A DNA stretch of 64,000 nucleotides, taken from contig CAVTIR010000005.1 in assembly GCA_963734665.1 (NCBI GenBank), forward strand, positions 930,001 through 994,000, given 5' to 3'. How positions within the stretch are numbered: position 1 is the stretch's first letter; each line of letters opens with the position of its first letter. The stretch comes from Trebonia sp963734665. Lineage in GTDB: Bacteria; Actinomycetota; Actinomycetes; Streptosporangiales; Streptosporangiaceae. The position numbers and the translations under genes were made by a program. Below, in pieces: positions 62,883 to 64,000 of this stretch. The notes under the pieces are model-generated. The model made no database searches, was not told the DNA's origin, and saw only the letters and a program-made list of their open reading frames with translations.

Positions 62883-64000
62883 GTGCCTTCGATCCTAGAT
62901 AGCATCCTTCGCGCCGGCGAAGGCAAGACCCTGCGTCAACTCAAGCGGATCAGCCAGCAGATCAACTCCGTTGAGGACGACTTCGTCGCGATGAGCGACG
63001 CCGAGCTGCGCGCGATGACCGACGAGTTCAAGCAGCGGCTCGCCGACGGCGAGACGCTCGACGACATCCTCCCCGAGGCGTTCGCCACGGTCCGCGAGGC
63101 GGCACGGCGCACACTCGGGCAGCGCGCCTTCGACGTGCAGCTCATGGGCGGCGCGGCGCTGCACCTCGGCAACATCGCCGAGATGCGCACTGGTGAGGGC
63201 AAGACGCTCACCGGGGTGTTCCCCGCCTACCTGAACGCGCTTTCCGGCAACGGCGTGCACGTCGTCACGACCAACGACTACCTGGCCAAGCGCGACTCCG
63301 AGTGGATGGGCCGGGTGCACCACTTCCTCGGCCTCGAGGTCGGGGTGATCCTGGCCGACATGACGCCGGCCGAGCGGAACAAGGCCTACGCGGCCGACAT
63401 CACGTACGGGACGAACAACGAGTTCGGCTTCGACTACCTCCGCGACAACATGTCGTGGTCGCTTGAGGAGTGCGTCCAGCGTGGCCACAACTTCGCGATC
63501 GTCGACGAGGTGGACTCGATCCTCGTCGACGAGGCACGGACCCCGCTGATCATCTCGGGCCCGGCTGAGCAGAACTCCCGCTGGTACACCGAGTTCGCGA
63601 AGATCGCGCCCAAGCTGAGGCGCGTGCGGGACGAGGAGCTCCAGGACGGCGACTACGAGGTCGACGAGAAGAAGCGGACCGTCGGCATCCTTGAGTCCGG
63701 TGTCGAGAAGGTCGAGGACTGGCTGGGCATCGACAACCTGTATGACCCGGTCAACACGCCGCTCGTGTCGTTCCTGAACAACGCGCTCAAGGCCAAGGAG
63801 CTGTTCAAGAAGGACAAGGACTACGTCGTGATGAACGGCGAGGTCCTGATCGTGGACGAGTTCACCGGCCGCATCCTGCACGGCCGCCGGTACAACGAGG
63901 GCATGCACCAGGCCATCGAGGCCAAGGAAAGCGTGCAGATCAAGGACGAGAACCAGACGTTCGCGACGATCACGCTGCAGAACTACTTCCGTCTTTACGA
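62883..64000 (+). CDS. secA: preprotein translocase subunit SecA, 5' part
   Basis: The frame is open from GTG 62883 to the window edge (372 complete codons). It contains LGQRAFDVQLMGGAALHLGN, Walker A in AEMRTGEGKTLT, TTNDYLAKRDSEWMG, Walker B in FAIVDEVDSILVDEARTPLIISG and FTGRILHGRRYNEGMHQAIEAKE. SecA is the ATPase that drives proteins through SecYEG. AAGGAG lies 11-12 nt upstream. The rest of the gene is outside the window. Confidence 0.96.
   Translation, partial: MPSILDSILRAGEGKTLRQLKRISQQINSVEDDFVAMSDAELRAMTDEFKQRLADGETLDDILPEAFATVREAARRTLGQRAFDVQLMGGAALHLGNIAEMRTGEGKTLTGVFPAYLNALSGNGVHVVTTNDYLAKRDSEWMGRVHHFLGLEVGVILADMTPAERNKAYAADITYGTNNEFGFDYLRDNMSWSLEECVQRGHNFAIVDEVDSILVDEARTPLIISGPAEQNSRWYTEFAKIAPKLRRVRDEELQDGDYEVDEKKRTVGILESGVEKVEDWLGIDNLYDPVNTPLVSFLNNALKAKELFKKDKDYVVMNGEVLIVDEFTGRILHGRRYNEGMHQAIEAKESVQIKDENQTFATITLQNYFRLY

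Overview
The window is high-GC actinobacterial chromosome. Evidence for this is the WhiB-family regulator, F420 biosynthesis genes, MtrA-MtrB-LpqB, many GTG/TTG starts, at least one promoter suggesting a leaderless mRNA, and a core gene order that I recognise from Streptomyces and Mycobacterium: whiB, large glycosyltransferase, DUF5719, Rv3259-like protein, DUF3499, manB, Trm112, SIS, CDF, sahH, then mtrA-mtrB-lpqB, hpf, response regulator, secA. I cannot name the genus. It looks like a soil actinomycete outside Streptomyces. Two genes often present in this order were not found: manA between the SIS and CDF genes, and comF between lpqB and hpf.

Layout. Positions 1-11935 form a catabolic island for peptides, probably proline-containing ones: two ABC ATPases on the minus strand, then an M19 dipeptidase, two permeases, a lipoprotein binding protein, an X-Pro dipeptidyl-peptidase/CocE hydrolase, a GntR/FCD repressor, a frameshifted ornithine cyclodeaminase/ketimine reductase and a proline racemase. 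A 22-bp perfect palindrome sits in the divergent promoter. Positions 12000-17400 carry moaE, a PDZ-Lon-like protease, a GT4 glycosyltransferase, a GDP-mannose-pyrophosphorylase-like gene and an AlkA glycosylase. Positions 17600-18100 hold a small HTH gene diverging from a 20-residue Lys-rich micro-ORF, with two related palindromes between them.

Positions 18200-28000 are the F420 region: a stand-alone cofG, a CofH homologue that has lost the radical-SAM cysteines, a Baeyer-Villiger-type monooxygenase, a cupin and an MFS exporter. These are followed by fbiB and fbiA, which are separated by a TnpB-only IS605-type element. Positions 28000-46000 are the whiB-to-CDF core block, interrupted by a decayed trifunctional kinase/ATPase/histidine kinase. 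Positions 47000-50200 carry two tandem adenosylhomocysteinase genes, one canonical and one divergent. Positions 50300-64000 carry a phosphotransferase, a CGNR fragment, a membrane protein, ung, mtrAB-lpqB, hpf, a NarL-type regulator, a YcaQ-like glycosylase, a small membrane protein and the 5' part of secA.

Two things stand out beyond the genes. First, a dispersed repeat made of a hairpin with a conserved 17-18-nt loop plus a G-rich box occurs in at least four places with fixed polarity, and in two of them it directly supplies the Shine-Dalgarno-like sequence of a gene. Second, four reading frames are each broken by what looks like one missing G or C. This may be assembly error as easily as true decay, so the pseudogene calls are provisional.
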